Shown in pieces: positions 1 to 15,000 of a DNA stretch of 64,000 nt. The stretch is from Heliocidaris tuberculata (taxonomy: Eukaryota > Echinodermata > Echinoidea > Camarodonta > Echinometridae). The position numbers were made by a program, and so were the translations under genes. The DNA lies in the NCBI GenBank assembly GCA_025618425.1, contig CM046848.1:26257616-26321615 (forward strand), given 5' to 3'. The stretch's first letter is position 1. Every line of letters begins with the position of its first letter. A model generated the notes under the pieces. It was not told the DNA's origin, did no database searches, and saw nothing but the letters and a program-made list of their open reading frames with translations.

Positions 1-92
1 AGTGAACTGTTTATATCACGCATGTACATTGTCCTAGTAATAATTTTATCTGTAAAAATTCCATCAACTATATCCGTTTAATGTCTCATCAG

Positions 93-3000
93 GCTGGAGC
101 TGTTCGCAATGAGATGGCTCTATTGATTCACACCATTGAGAAAGATGATTCATGCTGGGAGAAGAGACTCAAATGTGGTAAGTACATTATCAGCTGAATG
201 ATGGTGATGGAAAAGGTTGAAAATGTCTAATCTAGAATCGTGAACAACCATTTCATTTCACATAGTGATGTTTATTTTTATTTGTTTCCTCTTCATTTGT
301 AGTTTTCAATTTTTTTTTTTGCAAGGCAAATTAGTTGGTGAATGATTAGTAAGCATAATAGTTCAGATATTAGTTTCAAAGACAGTTGATCTTCAACAGC
401 ATTCTATTGTAACAATAAATATACAGTTTTCATTTCAAAGCTTAACAAAAATATATACATGTAAGACATGTATATATTTTGTATTATGTATTTTTATCTC
501 TTTTTTTGCAGTAATGAAACTGTTCTTGATGGCTGTGAAGACAAGCAATCCTGTTGTGATGGAGAACATCACGTTGCCATGCCTACGCATCCTTCATCAT
601 CTAGTCAAGCCTCCTCAGCCTACCAGCAAGAAGAACAAGGTACTTGTAAGAGAAGTGCCCTTCCTTATTTTACGTGTGATCGTTTCGTCTCGCCCACTTT
701 CCCTTCCCTCATTATCTTTCTCTCTCTCTCTGTCTCTCTCTCTTCCTCTTCCTCTGTCTCTCTCTGACTCTTCCTCTCTCTTTCTCTCTCTCTTCCTTTC
801 TCTCTTCCTTTCTCTCTTCCTTTCTCCACCCTCTCTGCCTCCTTCCACTTTTCAGCCTATGTCATCCTTTGTCTCATTCCTCATTCTCTCTATTTCTCCC
901 CCTTCCGTCCCTCCCTGATCTCTCTCTTTCTTTCCCTCTTTTTCTCTCTCTCTCTCTTTCCCTCTTTCTCTCTCTCCTCCCCTCCCTCTCTCTATTTTCC
1001 AGTCTATATCACTCTTTTTCTCATCCCTCTTTCTCTTTGTTTCTCCTCCCTCCCTCATGTATCTCTCTCTGTGTCTGTTTCAGTCTTTCTGTTTTTTCCT
1101 CTCTTTTTATTGTATCAAGATCATAGCATAACTCATTCTCCGTGTTATTCTCTTTTTATTTCTACCTCTTATATGCAGTATTAAATTGATTTTCAAGTAC
1201 TTTGAATTACATGTATTCTTTGTTGCATGTTTCCCATTGTTTGTGTTCAAGATGTCTAGAAAATTATTTATGGCTTATATTCGTAATTTACGTAGAATTG
1301 ATCGGCCTTGCTTGCCACTCAGAGTGATTGAAAATAGCCATTGCATGACAAAGTTATGCCTAAATTATTTATGTTGATCAATTCCTTTATAAGAGTGTCA
1401 GTATAATTGCTAAACCCAACAGTGACTCTTTCATTATTGAGTGTTCATGCCTACAAGATATCTTTCAAAATGATGCAGTCATTATCAGACGTTTCTTCTC
1501 CAGATTGCCTGAGGGAAGATGGGAGAGAGGAGCTTTCTAATTTGCGTGCTCTTGATTGCATGCTACTACCCGGTTGTTGAGAATTTGAAGCACATATTCC
1601 ATGTCCATATATCCAGTAGGGGAAATCCATCAAGCAACAAAGACTTCTCTAGACATGACGCAGTATACTGATACAAAAAAAACAAAACAAAAGAAAACAA
1701 AAACAAAAATATAATGATTTTATCAGTAAATAATCTGCAGATGGAGGTGGAAAAAAGTAGCTGCGCATAACAAATACTCCTAAGCGTAATTATTAATTTG
1801 TGAGTTGTAAGATATAGAAATGAAACGCATTACACTATAGATCATTTTATTTTGCTGCTGTTTTTCCTCTGTGTGGTGTATTGTAAAACCAGAAATTTTC
1901 ACCTGTTCACAAATTTTGCGAGCAGTTTTTGACTCACAAAAGTTTCATGCAGTGAACTTATTGAATTACAACTGACACAACACCGAATACTAAAATAAGG
2001 CTGTAATTGACAATTCGCGAAAGTTGTACATCGCAAACATTTCTGGTTTTACAGTACTGTGTCCATTTGCAAATGAGGCTTGATGTGTTTGTCTATAACC
2101 CTCTGTAGGAAAAGACAGTTGAGAATCTGAGCACTGTGAAACCTGCTGGGAGTGATATCTACATCAACACAACACAGTGGATGGGAGAGGGTGCCGTAGG
2201 ATACACACAGTGGAAGACAAAGGTCCCCTCAAACAAGACTGGTAAGAGATATCACATAGCTTTAGTAGGGTGTGGTTGTAGGGCCCAGTAAGCAGCGTTC
2301 AAAGTACATGATGATTCATGTTGATGATACATGTACCTACAGAGCAATTGATGTAGTCCTCTACAAAACCCTTTTGTATTTTTGTTCTATTTTTTTTTTT
2401 TTTCCATTCTTTGAGATATATTTTTATTGAGCATTTGGAAAGAACACAGAGGGAAATGAACATTTTGAGGGCTGTCTTTAAGCGAAGTTCATGTGCGTTT
2501 CCATTTGCCATTTTGTTATCATGGTGTTGCATGGCTTGGCCTCCTGAGAGATTAAGTTTGGTGTGACACTAGTGAAAAGAAACTGCCCTCCCAGCAGGCT
2601 AGGGGTCGTTATCTGATGGAGAAGTAGGGAAGATGTTGGATGGCTAGTACCAAAGGTCACCAGACAGAACACCCCAAATTGATTTGAAGAAATACACCCA
2701 AATAAAAGTCCATTGTTTACCTACTCATCAAATTGCAAATCGAGGTGCATTTCCATATGCCATTCTGTTTTCACGATGTTGTATGATGTTGGTGTTCAAT
2801 AGACCGGTTCTATAATGTATTCAAATTTATGCACATTTCTTCTCTGAGCACCAAGTGATGAGCTATTCCATTTAAATGAGCCTCAATGCTTGGAATCCAG
2901 TTTGCATACATTACTTGTTGCTATGTCTGGCAAGCTTTCAGGTTGTCAAGAACAACCTTTGTTTGAAAGGTATGTATAAATTTGTATATATTACCGAATT

Positions 3001-3669
3001 GGTCTATTGTATCTTGTCTTGGATTTCTTCCCATTGCAGCTGCATCACCAGAAACCAGTGAAAAGAAAGTACCCTCCCAGCAGGCGAGGGGCCGGTATCT
3101 GATGGAGAAGTATGGTAGACGTTGGATGGCTAGTACTAAGAAGTCACCAGATAGTCTCAACCTTGGAGGTAATACCTGGCTGTGTAGGGTTCTCTTTTCA
3201 TCATCGTCTAGGGCTGCTAGACAGGTGGCTTCTAACATCGTAGAGAGCGTCTGTCAGGTTAGCTATTGAATTTGTGTGCATCTTTTTATTCTTTGTTATT
3301 TTTTTTTTTCTGTTTTCTTCATCCACTTGCTGTTTATCGTTAATTTATTTCAATTTCTTAATGTTTTTTTCTCTTTCTTTTCTTTTAGTGCTCTTTCATT
3401 TCTTTTGTTTTTACAAATTTCCTGTTCTTTTTTTTAGGTTGTGATTCTCTCAGAAAGTTTGTTTTCTTTTTTGGTTTTATGTCTCCCTCTCTTCCTCTCT
3501 CTCTCTCTTTCCCTATTTTTTTCTTCAGTCTTGCTCTTTACTCTTTTTCTTATTATCGTTACCTCTTGCTTTATCTTTTGCTGTCTCTTTCATCGTCTCT
3601 CTTTCTCTTTCTCTTTTATTTAACCTCCCTTTATCTTTTAATTTCTTTCCCTCTCTCTAGATACCTACA

Positions 3670-3726
<57 letters not shown>

Positions 3727-6297
3727 ATACAGCAGTCTCAATCATGATCTCAGAACTGCAAAATATGTTCCGTGTACACATGCATATATTCAAAATCATG
3801 CTGAGTATTACTGCCTTCTATTCAAAATCATCCCTCAGGTTTCAAGCCGTCGACAGCAGATGCTGGACCTACTGACCAGCTACTTGGACCAGGTTGGACC
3901 AAGTGGAGAGAGTGCCCAGGAGTTCCTGGCCCTGTACCAGCGCCTTATCAAGGCTGATCACTGGAAGCTCTACCTAGCAGCTAAGGGTCTGCTCCCACAC
4001 CTGGCTAGCCTTATAGCAAAGGTAAGAACTTGCTGAAGTTTTGCTTATGGATGGAGATCCAGCTCTCCAAGAATAACTTCTTTTTTGTTTTATGCTTCAT
4101 TTTTTATGTTGAACTTTAAAATTGCAACTCAGTAAAAACCTCTATTGAATAAGGATTATATCAGAATTGATTTGGACAGATTCTATTCAATTTTGTGGTC
4201 GGTTAGGGGATTACATCTGGTTTACTGCCAGGATGAAAATGGTGAATAGAAATACTGCTTCAGACCTTACTTTGAATCCACTGTTGAGCTGATCCCTTGA
4301 ATATTTTGGCCCGAATTCACAAAGGTGGTAATAGATTTGTACCATTGTTTATGCAGATTTTGTGGTATAAGTGCGCTTGATTTCGCGCGTACACTTAGAA
4401 AGATCCAATAATGAACGAGCGTGATTAGCAAAGTGCGCAAATTTCACGCTAGTTGCCATGGTTTAGACCATGGTTTATGTAAATTAATTGAAATAAACTG
4501 TGCATAAATTTACGTAAACCATGGTCTAAACCATGGCAACTAGCATGAAATTTGCGCACTTTGCTAATCACACGCGTTCATTATTGGATCTTTCTAAGTG
4601 TACGCGTGAAATCAAGCACACTTATACCACAAAATCTACATAAACCATGATACAAATCTATTACCACCTTTGTGAATTTGGGCCATTATGTTTAAAGCTT
4701 GGAAAAACAATGTGCCTGTTCATCCTTGTGCTAAATAATTTATACTACATGTAGCAATAGCTGTTGTAAAACCTTGCTAATATGCTTTTCTGTGCTGAGA
4801 ATGATGATCATTCATATAAGGAATTGTCATCCATTCTGTGTTTGTGTGTGTTTCCAGGAAATTGATGTTCTGTCAACCCTTGAAGAGACTACTTTGACCT
4901 CTGACCTGTCACAGGGATATGCTCTCAAGATGCTCACTGGTAAGAATAAATCTTTGTGTTTATTTTCCTAAAGTTTTTTTTTTATGACACATAGATATTG
5001 TCCATTTGTACACTTTTTGAAGATAAAGGGAATAAGATCATGTTAACCTCAGTGACTTTGGATTCTGATCTTGTGGTTTTCTCTGCAATGTTTCATATTT
5101 ATTTGTTTTACTATTTTCTTTATTATTGATAAAGTCAAGAAGTAAATGTACATGTATGCTCCTGAGACATAGGGTTTGATTATCATGTAGACCATGTTTA
5201 AGATTTGCCTTGTTCTTAATGGTACAGTTTAATGTTTGGGGGCCAGTGATCAAAATCAGTAAAGTAAAATATTTTTCCAGAATATAAATTGTTGGTTCAC
5301 ATGTCATTAAGGCATTATTCTTACTATGTTATCTCTTTTCCTTGGAAAGTTTAGTTGAGGCATTTTATTACATTTGTGTAGCTTTGCCAATATAACAATA
5401 TTTGACTGTTTTCTGTACAGACTTGCTGGCCTCCTTTCTGGACGTATCCACCATCCGTCGTCATTACAAATCCAAGCTGTTAGGACCGGTCCTCCATGGC
5501 TACCTGGCCCTCAGGAAGCTGGTGGTCCAGCGTACCAAGCTGGTGGATGAGACACAGCAGACACTGCTAGAACTCCTGGAAGAGATGACCTCAGGTAACT
5601 ATGACAATAGGAGGATGAATAGTTATGACTGATGAAGATGAAAATAGAAATATGTGGTTCTCCATCTGATACCAATATTGGATAATAGTAATAATGATAT
5701 GAATTATTGATAGTAATAGTAATATTGATAATAATTACATTAGTAGGATTTATAAAGCACCTTTTTTCCTGAGATACATGGTGTTGAATATTATTATTAC
5801 CTTGGCTTTAGCTGAGCTTCTGTGATAAGGCATTCAAGGATTTCTTCCTATTGGGTACCCATTTACTTTACCTGGGTTGAGAGTGGAAAATGTGGATTAA
5901 TTCAGGGAGGTTCTTGGCTTTAGATTTGTGTTGTAGGGAGAATACAATTTTTCAGGATATGACAACAAGGTATTTTGGGGTAATCTGACAGTAAGGGATT
6001 TCATGAAGTGCATTCTTTTACATTATTCATCTTGTCTTCTCTTTCAAATTCCAGGTACTGAGACAGAGACGAGGGCATTCATGGAGGTTTGTGTGGATAC
6101 TGTGAAGCGATATGGACTAGAGGATCTACGCACTCCGGTCTTTATATTTGAGAGGCTGTGCAGCATCATCTATCCTGTAAGTCCAGAAGATTCAGATTAA
6201 TTTTCACTTTGGTGATGGTGATGATGATGATAATAGTAGTGGCGGTAATATGAGGATAGTGGTGGTGGTAATATGAGGATGGTGGTGGTGGTGATGG

Positions 6298-6361
<64 letters not shown>

Positions 6362-9300
6362 GATGATGATAGTGGTGATAGTGGTGTAAGGTAATAATGA
6401 CAATGATGATGATGGTGATGAAGATGATGATTTTTGGTGGTAGGGATGATTATAATGATGATGATGATGAATGATGGTGGTGTAAGGTAATAATGAGAAT
6501 GATGATGGTGGTGATGATGAAGATGATGATTTTTGGTGGTAGTGATGATTATAATGATGATGATGATGATTATGAGGATGATGGTGATGATGGTGATGAT
6601 ATAGCCATAATCATGGAGATGTTGGTGGTAATGTTTATGATTTTCATTATAGGCAGGTCAATATATGGAAAAAAGTACCCTAACCCCTAAAAAATTGCAA
6701 CAAAAGGTTTTTAAACAATTTTCAGTAGTATTTGACATCAGGAATAAGATACTACAAGTCTAAGAAAATCGGACCTTCGGAAAGGGATTATTATCAAAAT
6801 GGCATCCAAGATGGCTGCCTGTACCTAAAAACAGCCATAAATCATGAAATATCCATCCTAGAGATGTAATTTGGGTGTCTATACTTAGGTTTTGGGGGTC
6901 GAGAAATCTAATCAGACCACTTAAAATGTGTTGTGGTGGTTGGTTACCTTGGAAACCCAAGATGGCATCCAAAATAGCCGCCACTTTCCTCAAAATGACC
7001 GGAAGTGGGTTACTATTTGCCTTAGATATGTAATTATCAAGTTTAAAAGTGTATTTTAGGTTTCAGGATATTCATTGAAACGTGTTGAAATAACAAAAGG
7101 GATAAAATTAGCTTTATATTCACAACAATACCTAAAATGGCTGCCATTTTGTCACCCAAGATGGCCACCCGCACCTGGAAATAGCCATCCTAGAGATGGC
7201 TATGTTGGTGTGTATACCTAGGTTTTGAGGGTTGAGAAATCGATTCAGACCACTTAAGATGTGTAATGACTATCAGGATACCTGGAAATCCAAAATGGCC
7301 TCCAAAATGGCTGCCACTTTCCTCAAAATAACGGGAAGTAAGTTTTATTTACCTTAAGAGGTGTAATGTTTAAGTGTTCAAGTGCAGTTTAGGTTTCAGG
7401 ATATTCACTGATGCATCTTTAAGATCCAAAAGTATTAGAATAGCCTTATTTTTAAGACAGTACTTAAAATGTCTTCCATTTTGTCATCCAAGATGGCTGC
7501 CAGCATCTTAAAATAGCCCTAAAATCCTAGAGGTATTATTTTGGTGTCTGTACCAAGCTTTTTGATGGTCGAGAAATCAATTCAGACCACCAGAAATGGT
7601 GATCAAGAAAAACCTAGAAATCCAAGATGGCGTCAAATATCGTCACCAATGTCTGAATATGACCGGAAGTATACAGTATATATGTAGATGCAATTGATAA
7701 GTTAAAAAGAATATTTAAGGGATCAGGATATTTGATGATCAAAAAAAGTACAATCAAATATTAAAGTACATGTAGCCTAGCTTATTATATAAGGTACTGT
7801 AACTAATTTAATCTTTTGGGGTACTTAAAGTAGTCACCCGAAGAAAATTCATGACAACTGAAAATTAGTGACAAATTATATATGGATGGAAAGATTACAA
7901 CTTGAAAAACACAAATGATGTGCTGAAAAGTCATATAAATATCCTGGAAAGGCTTAAAATGTAATTTTTAAAGACCCTTTTCAGACCCCCAAACCAAGCC
8001 AAACAACGGTCGTAGCGAGGTCTGAATTGTGACGTCACAGCCTTGACAGCTGTACAGCCAGGCGCGCACGCAGCCAGTTTACTCTCGTTTGTTTACCACA
8101 CGTTTGTTTTCCTCTGCTATTTTTTGTCGCTCTTTCACGTTAATTATTCGATATCATTCGACATATCACTCAGGAGTGTGTCATCTTGAAACGTAATATA
8201 GAATATATCTGCGTGATTATTTCAACTTTTATGAAGCAATAATCACCTATAAACCAATTTCGCGAGTTTGACAACTTCAGCTTAGTATCGGCTATCGTGG
8301 CTTGTGCAATAGAGTTCAGGGCCTGCATGGCCGGGGATCCGGCGCTCGTGTTGCACGTTTCGTTGTCTACTAGCACACTCTCTTGTGACTGATTTCTTCG
8401 CTTTCGTGTTTTTTGAGAGAATAATCAGACTCACTCAGACTGTCAGACAGCCGCAGGGAGTGTTAAAAAGTTGTCATCACATTTTCTATTTCAGATTTAG
8501 ACCTTCAGCTATATCATGGTTGAGAAAACCACTCATTCATCATCACGCAAAAATGAAGTGCAGAGTATATGGACGGGGAAAGAGGAAACCAATGCATGTA
8601 ACACAATGAAGCATTTCTGTATGGAGTGAATGGTGGTTTCCTCAACCACGATAATGCCAGACTTGGAGTACCAAATCCAAATGTTACTTTTCTAGCGTTT
8701 TTTAGAGGGATTTTTGGATATCTTCTTTCTGTCACACTTCACAAGCTTCATCAGTTCATGCTTCACGATCTCCGGCTCACCCAGGCAACATTTCATTCCC
8801 CCCGCCTCTGGCCGTGGCTTGATCTGGTTCATGCTGGTAGGCTTGTGGAAGACTTCTACCATCGCCCAGTTCTTCTCCTTCTCATTCTTCTTCTTCAGTC
8901 TCTCATACCTCCCCATCATCATCATCATCATCACTGTTGCTATAAACTGAATCACTTTCTTCACCAATTTCTATGTCCATATTGAGCTCAATTTCCTCGT
9001 CTACAACCGACATTTTGATCTCTAAGTCTCAAAAATCAATGAGAAAATTGCGTCACTTGCGTGTGTTTTCAATGCATGCGGCGCGTCTAGCTAGCAGCTC
9101 TCATTATGTTGTCAAGCTTGTGACGTTACACATCGCGACACTCTACGGAGGATTCTAAAAATCTAAGAAAATCTGACCTCCAGAAAGTAGTTATTTTCAA
9201 AATGCTGTCCAATATGGCCACCATTACCTAAATATTGCATTAAATTTTGACATATCTATCCTAGAGATGTAAATTCGGTGTCTATACCTAGGTTTTTAGG

Positions 9301-12010
9301 GTCGAGAAATCCATTCAGACCACTTACAGTGTGTAATGGTGGTCAGGTAACCTGGAAATCCAAGATGGCGGCCAAAAGGGCTGCCAATTCCCCCATAATG
9401 ACCGGAAGTGGGCTATTATTTACAGTAGAGATGCAATTATTAATTTTGAAAGTTTATTTTAGGGGTCAGGATATTCATTGCTACATAGAAAGTATTAATG
9501 AGTATTACATGTATACTAACCTTCATGCAAGATGATACAATGTAGCTACGATGGCCGCCATTTTGCCATCCAAGATGGCCGATGGCCGTCGGCACCTAAA
9601 AATAGCTATAAATCATTAGATACTAGATACCCATCCTAGAGATGTAATTTTGACGTCTATACCTAGGTTTTGGTAGTCCAGAAATTAATTTAGACCACTT
9701 AATATGTGTTACTGCCATGAGGAAACCTAGAAATCCAATTAGATGGTGTCCAAAATGGCTGTCAATGTTGCCTGATATGACCAGAAGTAGGATCCTCTAT
9801 ACAGTACAGATGTACAAACGATAGGTCAAAATGTATATTTCAATGGTCAGGATATTCAATGATACACAAAATAGTAATACTGAATCATGTTGAGTGCAAC
9901 AAGGCAACATGGCACCGCTTCAATACAAGTAAAGAGTGTTATTAAATTTGATATGATAGCCTTAGCTGCAAAACGGTTTGCAAGATTGCCATCATTCTGC
10001 CATCATATTGCTATCCAAGATGGCCTACAGCATTTGAAAGTAGTCATAAATCATTAATTGATCATCTGCCTTATTGACATTGTTGTATACATCTCCTGTT
10101 TAGGGGACGGTGGGATATAAAATCCAACAAGGCCAGTTTAATTGTCATTTAGCGGACATGAACCATATAAATCCAATAGTGCTTCAAAATGACAGCAATA
10201 TCCCGAGAATGACCCGAAGTAAGTTACTATTAAAAATAAAAATGCCCTTTGTTAGTTTTAAAATATTGGTATACATGTAAAAATGTCTTATAGCCTTATA
10301 ATTCCAGATGGAATCCAAGATCTAAAAAATCATTCTAGGTGGCCTCCTTATGCTAAGACGGTTGGAAGTGAACACCGCAAGAATTTTAGAATATGGGGGG
10401 CTTTTGGCCCTCTCGTTAATTGTTTGATCTACGGGTCACAGATTCCTCGCCTGTTAACTGTCGAACGACTGAATTGACTCGTGTGGTGAAACGTAAACTT
10501 TACCCTATCCCTAGCTCTTCTTCCAAAGAAGATAAAAACATAAACATAATGTAAGACTGGAGGACAGGACAGATGACAGAGCAGCCGTAGGACTTACAAA
10601 TGTCCGGCAGAAATTAAGACCTGTCCTTGAATAGGATGGCATAAAAGGTGATTAAGAAATTCTACTAGGTCGTAATATAACTCTATTCTGTAGCTCTATT
10701 TATATTGCAGAATAGTTTTTATAACAATGTGACAATGAGTGAAAAACTTTTCCACAGAAAAACACATCCAAGGGAATATCCAACATAGTAGGGCTGATGC
10801 ACCTCCTCCAACATTAATCATGCAGACCTAGAAATAGAAACTTAAGCTAATAAAATGTACACTTTAGTCGCAGGGGTCTCTCAGATTACAGAATGTTGCC
10901 TTGAATATGCTGGTAGGCAAATGCCTTTAATAGTCATGTGGTTGTATTGTGGAAGGGATTCCAGAATTTTCATCACTACTGGAGAGTCAAGAACATGTAC
11001 TCTTTAGTTGTTTGCAGATGAAACATCTTTGCTCGAGATATTATATATGATACTGAACATGACACAATCAAACCAGGATATCCACATTAAAGGGGAAAAA
11101 AAAGTTTTAATGAATTGAAACCATGTGATCTGATACTGTGCAAGTATGAATATATAACATTTATAATTTAGATTACGCTGATATAACTACTGCTAAAATT
11201 TGGTACATAATGGTACCTTTTGAATCATAATGGTACTTTATTAATCATAATCATAATCTTGGACGCCATTTTGAAAATAACCCCTTTCCGAAGGTCTGAT
11301 TTTCTTAGACTTTTAGTATGTTATTTCTGATGTCAAATACTATTGAAAGCCATGAAAAAATATTTTGTTGCAATTTTTTAGGGGTCAAACCCTATATTGA
11401 CCCGACTATTATTTTTTTTATGATAGAGATGTTATTGGTGTTGATGTTAAAGTCGATTTTGCTTTTGATGATGACAATATTGCAGTGATGTAATTTATGA
11501 AGAGGATGATAGTGATGATGTTGTAAAGGTGATGGTTAGGATCCTGATGGAAATTACGAGATGATGAGTATGACTATGATGATCATGATGGTTTTGAGGA
11601 TTATAATGATAAAGATGATGATGATGATGATGGTGATGGTGGTGGTGGTAATGGTCTTGATAGTATTGATGATGATGTTGAATGTAGTGATGATGAATTT
11701 GATAAAGTAATGTTAATGTTGCTGATTATGATGTTGTTCATTTTGATGATCACCATTTTAGTGGTGGTCATTTCAGTGTTGATGATATTTTTGATAATGG
11801 TGACAGTTGTGAAGATGATTAAGCTGAAAGCCATTCTTTCCCCGATTATTCACCAGGAGGAGAATGAAGTTGGTGAGTTTTTTGTGACATTAGAGAAGGA
11901 TCCACAGCAAGAAGATTTCCTCCAGGGTCGGATGCAGGGTAACCCCTACAGTTCCAATGAACCAGATCTAGGACCTCTCATGAGGGATGTCAAGAACAAG
12001 ATTTGTAGAG
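93..12010 (+). CDS. ubr4: UBR4 exons 1-9 of this window (helical scaffold region)
   Basis: Nine exons encode residues 1-426 of the partial protein. Exon 1 reads [19 protein letters not shown] and ends one base into a codon. Exon 2 gives the very conserved stretch ending [10 protein letters not shown]. Exon 4 carries the [14 protein letters not shown] segment, exon 5 the LLTSYLDQ and [11 protein letters not shown] segments, exon 7 [16 protein letters not shown], exon 8 [15 protein letters not shown], and exon 9 [14 protein letters not shown] and [11 protein letters not shown]. All these blocks match vertebrate UBR4 in the same order. I see no catalytic residue here; the part is expected to be alpha-helical scaffold. 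The intron between exons 8 and 9 (6177-11856) contains a GAT microsatellite split by a 4.8 kb inverted-repeat element. Confidence 0.95.
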
Positions 12011-15000
12011 GTAGGTTTCACCCACAGAGAGAGAGAGAGGGAGAGAGATACTAGTATAGTATGTATCAAATAGTATTTTGTCTCTCATATGGGACTTGCT
12101 CACTCTTACTTGGATTAGAAATTTTCTCAATAAACGCCGACAGAAGGTTGTACTGGAAGGGTTGTCATCAACGGAGGCCAAAGTATCATCGGGTGTACCT
12201 CAAGGTACGGTCCTCGGGCCACTCTTGTTCTTAGTATACATAAACGATCTACCAAGAGGCATCCAGTCAAAAGTCAGATTGTTTGCGGATGACTGTATAA
12301 TTTATAGTGAAATCAGATCGTCTGATGACCATCTACAACTTCAGCATGATATAGATGTTGTTACTGACTGGGAAAAAAGATGGGAAATGAATTTTAACAA
12401 ATCTAAATGCTACTCCATGAGTGTTACTCACAAACGCAAGCCGTTCAAGTCTTTTTACAAGATGAATGACACCATGCTTGAAGAAGTTGAAAATCACCCT
12501 TACCTCGGAGTTGAGATATCGAAAGATCTTACTTGGGCTCGACACATAGGGAAAATAAGCAATAAGGCAAGCGGTATGCTAGGGCTCCTGAGAAGAAACA
12601 TCAGTTCTTGCCCTGCTGAGGTCAGATCAACTGCTTATAAAGCACTGGTACGTCCGAGGCTAGAGTACTGCAATTCCATTTGGGACCCTCATCACAAGAC
12701 ACACATAAAAACCATCGACAAAATCCAGAAAAGAGCAGCATGTTTTGTAATCGGAAATTAGTTACACTGAAACCAGTTCATCCTCCTTAGTTCGAAGGCT
12801 GGGTTGGGAGTCCCTGGAGGATCGTCGTACAAGGGCTAGACTCCCGATGATCTTCAAGGAAACGCACGGTTTGTTCCCAAGTAATACCGACCAGTACATC
12901 TACAAGGGTTCCCGCCATACTCGTCGCCTGCATGGCCAGTTTTCATATGAGATGCTAAGACCAAATAAGGACTGCTTGAAAGACTCCCTTTATCCACAAA
13001 CAATCCCAGAATGGAATCTATTACCGGATGACTTCAAGACAGCTCCAGACCTAGACAAATTTCAAACCATGTTGGCCGGTCTGGAGGTTGAATCATTAGT
13101 TCAACAAGCTCATTATGCTCACTTCAAAATTTAAACTGTTGTTGCCACAAGACCTGACCTCTGTACCATGATAGTCCAACAGGGTGTTGTGTACAGTGTG
13201 TACAGAACCAGGACCAGAACCAGGATATTGCATCGGTCTGTTACAAGGAACAGAATGATTTGTAAATTCAGAGATCTGAGTGAATAAAAAACAGTGTACA
13301 TGTAGTTACAGGCTGGATTTTTTTTTTTTTTTATTGTTTCTTAACCTTGTCTTTTAATATATATTTTCATGAGCATATAATATAGATCTCCAACAAGTTT
13401 TCAAATACATAGTTATATATATTGAAATGTGCAAAATAAAACGCATACATTGAGTATATAATGAATGTAAATTAAACTCAGGAGAGCTACATGTATAATG
13501 TACATGTATGGCATAAGCAGGTACATGTAGGTTGAAGTGCCTGCAATTCTCAGCTAATGAAAGAGCGAACATCTACATGTATACAACAACATCATTTATT
13601 ATTACGTACATTATACAATGTGGTTCTGAGTCCTTGTTGACATACATGTACATGTATCTATAAGCCGACATTGCATGAAAATTGTGATAGAAAGCAGGTT
13701 TAACACACTTACAACTTGTCCATAAATCATCATTTTACCTGTATTATTTGTATTAGAAAAAGGAAATAGCATAGAAAATATGACAGTACCTACCAGAAAA
13801 TGTAACAGTACCAGAAAAATATTACAATACCAGAAAATATAACAGTACCAGAAAAACATAATTGTACCAGAAAATATATTTGCATCAGCAAATATAACAG
13901 CACTAAAATTATAATTTTTAAAAAATAGTATATACAATACTCAGTTTTACATTATTTACACTTGCAGAAACATCTTTCCTTTTACACCCAGTACTTTGTG
14001 TGTGTTCTTCTTTGCACAAATGAACCAGACTACTAGTAATATGTCATTATTATCACATGCAAGATGCAAAGAAAAACTGGAACTTTTCATTGTGTTTGCA
14101 GTGGGAGTTTGTGCAGTTTTATTTCAAGCAGGGAAATTAATTTCTGTGTCCTTTGTAGGGTCAGGATGTAACATTGTAGATTTTTGAGCAGGACAAGGGT
14201 CTGTCATGTCCTTGAATTGGATATTTTTATTGGAATCTCAGCAGCAGTCTTTACAATCATTAATGTCTCTATAGTTCTTCTGATTTACAAAAACATTTAC
14301 AAAAACATTTACAAACATAATGTTGATCTACTAATCCAACCAGTAGGATCAATATTGAGGCACTTAATTGATAAACTTGTTCACCTGGATGATTGCATAT
14401 AAACTAAAGGTACTCTAGCCTCTAGTCTCTCTAGCCTAATTAAAAGTACCTTGTTCTCCTTTTTCTTCTTGAGATACAGCACTGCCAAAACAGTAATCAT
14501 CAGCATCAAAATGCCAATGGTCATATATTGTATGTATTGCCTATGCAGTGATTTATCACAAAACATCTCATTTTCATTAGGCTGTCCTGTTATGACAGTC
14601 TGTGGAGTGGACGAAAGAGTAGGATCTAAAGGATTTTCGGATGATGTAGGATCTTGAATAGATGACAAGTTTGTGGGACTAGTGTCTTGAAAGTTTGTCA
14701 ATACAATATTTTGAATAGGATCCCATGCACAGTCCTTACATTCACTTCTTTCTGTAAATTTTTCTGAGATAGAAGAACAGCAATGCACAGGTTCTGCTAT
14801 AAATCTAACCAGTATGATCTGACTTAAGATGTCACCACTTTCTGTTGGTTTAGTCAGTGGAGGAAGTCTCATATTATTTTGATAGCAAATAATATGACCC
14901 GCTACATTACCAACTGGAGCTGTGCATTGCAATGAAACCCACTCCCCATCATCATAATCATTACTTGATTCACATGAAGCCGTACCAGGTGGATAGCTAA

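Noticed and set aside
514..1126. Long Ser/Leu/Phe open frames on + and Arg/Glu frames on -
   Set aside because: They arise from a CT-rich microsatellite. Only 512-639 is coding, as UBR4 exon 2.
6197..6403. Poly-Ile/Thr frame on the minus strand
   Set aside because: Product of the GAT microsatellite.
8626..8985. 119-residue + frame with a His run
   Set aside because: It is antisense to the degenerate acidic minus-strand frame, and the His run is the complement of GATGAT. No family resemblance seen.
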